Below, one piece after another: positions 5,212 through 7,071 of a DNA stretch of 7,071 nt; the stretch's first letter is position 1; each line of letters starts with the position of its first letter. The notes under the pieces are model-generated. The model saw only the letters and a list, made by a program, of their open reading frames with translations. It searched no databases and was not told where the DNA came from. The position numbers were made by a program, and so were the translations under genes. Origin of the DNA: JAFHCF01 sp048497495 (GTDB lineage: Bacteria > Pseudomonadota > Alphaproteobacteria > Rhizobiales > Ancalomicrobiaceae); NCBI GenBank assembly GCA_048497495.1, contig JAFHCF010000252.1:1-7071 (forward strand). Direction: 5' to 3'.

Positions 5212-6180
5212 ATGACCGCCTCGCGCCCCGACCCCTCACTCGAACCGGCCGCCGACACCGGCGTCGTCGCGGACGCGGTGCGCGGGCATTGGGCCGACAA
5301 CATCCTGCCGATGTGGCTCAGGCCCTACTCGCGGCTGGCGCGCTGGGAGCGGCCGATCGGCTGGTGGCTGCTGTTGTGGCCGTGCTGGTGGTCGGCGGCG
5401 CTGGCGGCCGACCATGCCGGACGGGCGTGGCCGAACCCCTGGCACCTCGTCCTGTTCCTGATCGGCGCCGTCGCCATGCGCGGGGCGGGCTGCACCTGGA
5501 ACGATCTGGTCGATCGCGACATCGACGACAAAGTGGCGCGCACCCGGTCGCGGCCGATCCCCTCGGGTCAGGTCAGCGTCCGACAGGCGCAGGCCTTCCT
5601 GGTGGCGCAGGCGTTGGTCGGCCTCGTGGTGCTCTTGCAGTTCGACCGCTTCACCATCGGCCTCGGCTTCGCCTCGCTGCTGGTGGTGGCGATCTACCCG
5701 TTCATGAAGCGGGTGACCGACTGGCCGCAGTTCTTCCTCGGCCTCGCCTTTTCCTGGGGGGCGCTGATGGGCTGGGCGGCGGCGCTTCAGCGGCTCGATC
5801 CGGCGCCGGTGGTGCTCTACGCCGCCGCCATCGCCTGGACCATCGGCTACGACACGATCTACGCCCATCAGGACAAGGAGGACGACGCCATCGTCGGGGT
5901 GCGCTCGACGGCGCGCTTCTTCGGGCGCCACACCAAGGCCTGGCTCGTCGGCCTCTACGGCGCGACGGTGGGCCTGCTCGCCACGGCGCTGGTGCTGGCG
6001 GGGGTCGGTCCCTTCGCCTGGGCCGGGCTCGCCGGCTTCGCCGCGCATCTCGTCTGGCAGATCCTGCGCCTCGACATCGACGATCCGGACGTCTGCCTGA
6101 TGCTGTTCCGCGCCAACCGCTGGACCGGCTGGATCTTCTTCGCCGGCCTCGTCGCCGACGCCGCCCGGCACCTCGCCTGA
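5212..6180 (+). CDS. ubiA: 4-hydroxybenzoate polyprenyltransferase
   Basis: A 322-residue inner-membrane prenyltransferase that attaches the polyprenyl tail to 4-hydroxybenzoate in ubiquinone synthesis. Early residues PYSRLARWERPIGWWLLLWP (38-57) match the UbiA entry to helix 1. The first Asp-rich motif is NDLVDRDIDDKVARTRSRP (97-115, N97, D98, D101, D105). The second is YDTIYAHQDKEDD (213-225, D214, D221, D224, D225). Together they bind Mg-diphosphate and distinguish UbiA from chlorophyll or heme prenyltransferases. About eight or nine hydrophobic segments are visible (for example 48-65, 78-94, 126-143, 148-163, 172-190, 197-212, 243-264, 302-316). The start at 5212 has GGAG 8 bases upstream. 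The N-terminal tail of about 35 residues is longer than in E. coli UbiA and hydrophilic. No neighbouring ubi genes are seen. Confidence 0.96.
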   Translation: MTASRPDPSLEPAADTGVVADAVRGHWADNILPMWLRPYSRLARWERPIGWWLLLWPCWWSAALAADHAGRAWPNPWHLVLFLIGAVAMRGAGCTWNDLVDRDIDDKVARTRSRPIPSGQVSVRQAQAFLVAQALVGLVVLLQFDRFTIGLGFASLLVVAIYPFMKRVTDWPQFFLGLAFSWGALMGWAAALQRLDPAPVVLYAAAIAWTIGYDTIYAHQDKEDDAIVGVRSTARFFGRHTKAWLVGLYGATVGLLATALVLAGVGPFAWAGLAGFAAHLVWQILRLDIDDPDVCLMLFRANRWTGWIFFAGLVADAARHLA

Positions 6181-6198
6181 CGGGCACCCTCGAGATTT

Positions 6199-6226
6199 GT
6201 TGCAATCCAGCAACTCTTTCGTTTTT
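6199..6226 (+). terminator. Candidate ubiA terminator
   Basis: A short stem, GTTGC (6199-6203) with GCAAC (6210-6214), is followed directly by the T-rich run TCTTTCGTTTTT to 6226. The 5-bp stem is weak, but the placement 18 bases after the ubiA stop and the T-run are typical of factor-independent termination. Confidence 0.38.
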
Positions 6227-6237
6227 CAAAAATGAAA
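6217..6237. promoter_or_regulatory. AT-rich near-perfect palindrome upstream of the small-gene promoter
   Basis: TTTCGTTTTTCAAAAATGAAA reads nearly the same on both strands: 10-base arms around a single central C, with one G/T wobble. It ends 12 bases before the proposed -35. A dyad with T-tract/A-tract halves is the kind of site bound by a dimeric or AT-seeking regulator (inference). It could instead assist termination of ubiA together with the preceding hairpin. Confidence 0.4.
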
Positions 6238-6249
6238 CTCGGAAATATC

Positions 6250-6278
6250 TTGAAAAAAATATTAGATTTTCGCTAGGC
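6250..6278 (+). promoter_or_regulatory. Candidate promoter of the secreted-protein pair
   Basis: TTGAAA (6250-6255, preceded by C as in alphaproteobacterial CTTG-type -35 boxes) and CTAGGC (6273-6278) are 17 bases apart. The spacer is almost all A/T and contains GAAAA...TTTTC half-sites (6252-6256/6267-6271). Transcription would begin near 6285, so an ATG at 6283 is unlikely to be used. Leader length to the chosen start is about 95 bases. Confidence 0.45.
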
Positions 6279-6284
6279 TGAGAT

Positions 6285-6300
6285 GCGGAAAAACTTCCGC
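6285..6300 (+). other. 5' leader hairpin
   Basis: GCGGAA (6285-6290) and TTCCGC (6295-6300) form a perfect 6-bp stem with an AAAC loop, right at the predicted transcript start. CTTCC (6294-6298) can alternatively pair with GGAAG (6302-6306). Terminal stems of this kind often protect an mRNA; switching between the two pairings is only a possibility. Confidence 0.35.
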
Positions 6301-6378
6301 CGGAAGTCGATGTCCTGCATGAATCTTGCAATTGACGCGTGTTCCGAGTGCTCAACCCCTGACAATATGGACTTCCCC

Positions 6379-6708
6379 ATGACCGCCAAGGGCCTTCTGC
6401 TCGCGACTCTCGTCGCGGGTATCGGTTTTGCCATGCCTGCCGCCGCCGCCGACCGCCATGTCGAGATCATCAACAAGACCGGCATGAACCTGAAGCACTT
6501 CTATGCTTCGGTGATGAGCGCCGACTCATGGGAAGAAGACATTCTCGGTCAGGACATCCTCGAAGACGGTGAGACGTTCGACGCCGACATCGACGATGGC
6601 TCCGGCAAGTGCAAATACGACTTCAAGGGCGTGTTCGAAAACGGCGAGTCGCTGATCCAACGCGGCATCGACGTCTGCAAGACCTCGACCTACACCTACA
6701 CCCGCTGA
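6379..6708 (+). CDS. Small exported protein, NKTG/WxxDxLGxDxL type, unknown function
   Basis: 109 residues from ATG 6379. Residues 1-24 are a typical Sec signal peptide: MTAK, a hydrophobic core LLLATLVAGIGFAM, and cleavage after PAAAA. The mature protein (about 85 residues) is acidic, with VEIINKTG at 28-35, FYAS at 41-44, SWEEDILGQDILEDGETF at 50-67, a KCKYDF segment at 77-82 and DVCKTSTYTY at 98-107. C78 and C100 could form a disulfide in the periplasm. The pattern N-TG, S-W-D-LG-L-G, C-YD, C recalls small exported hypothetical proteins widespread in alphaproteobacteria, often with no assigned function. The start is uncertain: the frame is open from 6283 and ATGs occur at 6283 and 6367, but only 6367 or 6379 place the signal peptide properly; no strong Shine-Dalgarno sequence precedes either. 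It is followed after 35 bases by another exported protein, probably the same operon. Confidence 0.82.
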   Translation: MTAKGLLLATLVAGIGFAMPAAAADRHVEIINKTGMNLKHFYASVMSADSWEEDILGQDILEDGETFDADIDDGSGKCKYDFKGVFENGESLIQRGIDVCKTSTYTYTR

Positions 6709-6743
6709 TCCCGATCGATCCGAGCTTCCGAGGAAACCGCATC

Positions 6744-6998
6744 ATGCGTCCGATCTATTCCATGTTTCTCGTCCTGGCGCTCGGCGCCTCCGCCGCGTCC
6801 GCCCAGATGACCGACCCGAACATGAGCTGCGCCGACTACCTGACCCTCGCCGCGTCGGCGGGTCCGATGCCCAAGACCGGCAATGCCGAGGCCGACAAGA
6901 TGGCCGCCGACATCGATACCAAGATGAAGGCCTATTGCACCGCCCATCCCACGGCGAAGGCGGTGGAAGCCGCCGAAAAGGCGATGATGGGGGGCTGA
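6744..6998 (+). CDS. HdeA/HdeB-like small periplasmic protein
   Basis: 84 residues. GAGG (6730-6733) lies 10 bases before ATG 6744. Residues 1-20 (MRPIYSMFLVLALGASAASA) form a signal peptide with ASA as the likely cleavage site. The mature 64 residues read MSCADYLTLA (27-36), an acidic/Met-rich helix, KMKAYCTAHP (60-69), and end with a KAMMGG tail. C29 and C65 and the SCADYL...YC layout resemble the HdeA/HdeB family of acid-activated periplasmic chaperones, whose two cysteines form a conserved disulfide. Family placement is from recall of the pattern, not a search. The 35-base gap to the previous gene, same strand and shared export point to co-transcription. A role in envelope stress is inferred. 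Confidence 0.8.
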   Translation: MRPIYSMFLVLALGASAASAQMTDPNMSCADYLTLAASAGPMPKTGNAEADKMAADIDTKMKAYCTAHPTAKAVEAAEKAMMGG

Positions 6999-7030
6999 GG
7001 CCTCCCGGTCACGCCGGCCCGACAGACCGC

Positions 7031-7067
7031 GAAACCCGCCGCCCTCGAATTCGAAGCGGCGGGGTTC
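7031..7067 (+). terminator. Strong hairpin at the right edge, likely operon terminator
   Basis: GAAACCCGCCGC (7031-7042) pairs with GCGGCGGGGTTC (7056-7067) with a single mismatch. The 13-base loop itself contains the palindrome TCGAATTCGA (7045-7054). It lies 32 bases after the HdeA-like stop. Only 4 bases follow in the window, so a T-run cannot be checked; the A-rich left foot (GAAA) also allows termination from the other side. Confidence 0.55.
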
Positions 7068-7071
7068 GTCG

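Noticed and set aside
3854..5215. Plus-strand open frame of 453 codons opposite purD
   Set aside because: Antisense shadow of purD, low-complexity His/Arg/Gly/Asp composition, no motif.
5078..5239. Extended N-terminus of purD from an ATG at 5239
   Set aside because: It would cover the promoter region and the ubiA start, and the enzyme's conserved N-terminus MKVLLIGSGGRE begins at 5077.
4752..6281. Plus-strand open frame of 509 codons across the purD-ubiA junction and ubiA
   Set aside because: Overlaps ubiA in another frame; Arg/Gly/Pro-rich with no motif, whereas the ubiA frame has both Asp-rich motifs.
6283..6378. Longer N-terminus of the first small exported protein
   Set aside because: It would bury the signal peptide behind 32 charged or polar residues and begins at or before the predicted transcription start.

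Overview
The window is high-GC DNA that looks like an alphaproteobacterium, most likely of the order Hyphomicrobiales (Rhizobiales). Codons are GC-rich at the third position. The gene set includes a UbiA/ubiquinone enzyme and an acyl-CoA:acetate CoA-transferase longer than the E. coli one. Two families of dispersed palindromic repeats familiar from Hyphomicrobiales intergenic DNA are present: the 'CCTCATG..GAGGAG..CTCGA.GCAT' type and the 'CCCTCATCC..CTTCGGG..CTTCTCCC..GGGAGAAGG' type. Genus cannot be settled from the sequence.

Layout. Bases 1-100 are a perfect palindrome with 50-base arms that folds back inside the end of a coding region, which looks like a contig-end artefact. On the minus strand, 953 down to the left edge holds a nearly complete alpha/beta hydrolase with the full fluoroacetate/haloacetate dehalogenase residue set. 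Bases 954-1172 carry a possible operator, a short direct repeat and two dispersed palindromic repeats in opposite orientation. Bases 3143-1173 (minus) encode a 656-residue family I CoA-transferase with a C-terminal extension. Bases 3144-3793 are 650 bp without a credible gene, filled with repeats, including a nested inverted-repeat block. Bases 5077-3794 (minus) are purD. Its divergent neighbour at 5212-6180 (plus) is ubiA. A short, strikingly AT-rich stretch at about 6195-6272 then leads into two small plus-strand genes for exported proteins (6379-6708 and 6744-6998), followed by a strong hairpin at the right edge.

How the genes relate. PurD (purine synthesis) and UbiA (ubiquinone synthesis) are housekeeping enzymes that share a 134-bp divergent promoter region. 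The CoA-transferase and the hydrolase lie in the same direction downstream of purD but are separated by repeat-rich gaps, so each is probably its own transcription unit. The two small exported proteins form a likely two-gene operon: a NKTG/WxxDxLG-type secreted protein with two cysteines, and an HdeA/HdeB-like protein with two cysteines.

I do not see a defence system, prophage, integrase, transposase, CRISPR array, tRNA or rRNA. The points most worth a second look are the terminal palindrome, the nested repeat block, the Shine-Dalgarno hairpin before the CoA-transferase, that enzyme's C-terminal extension, and the secreted pair with its AT-rich promoter.
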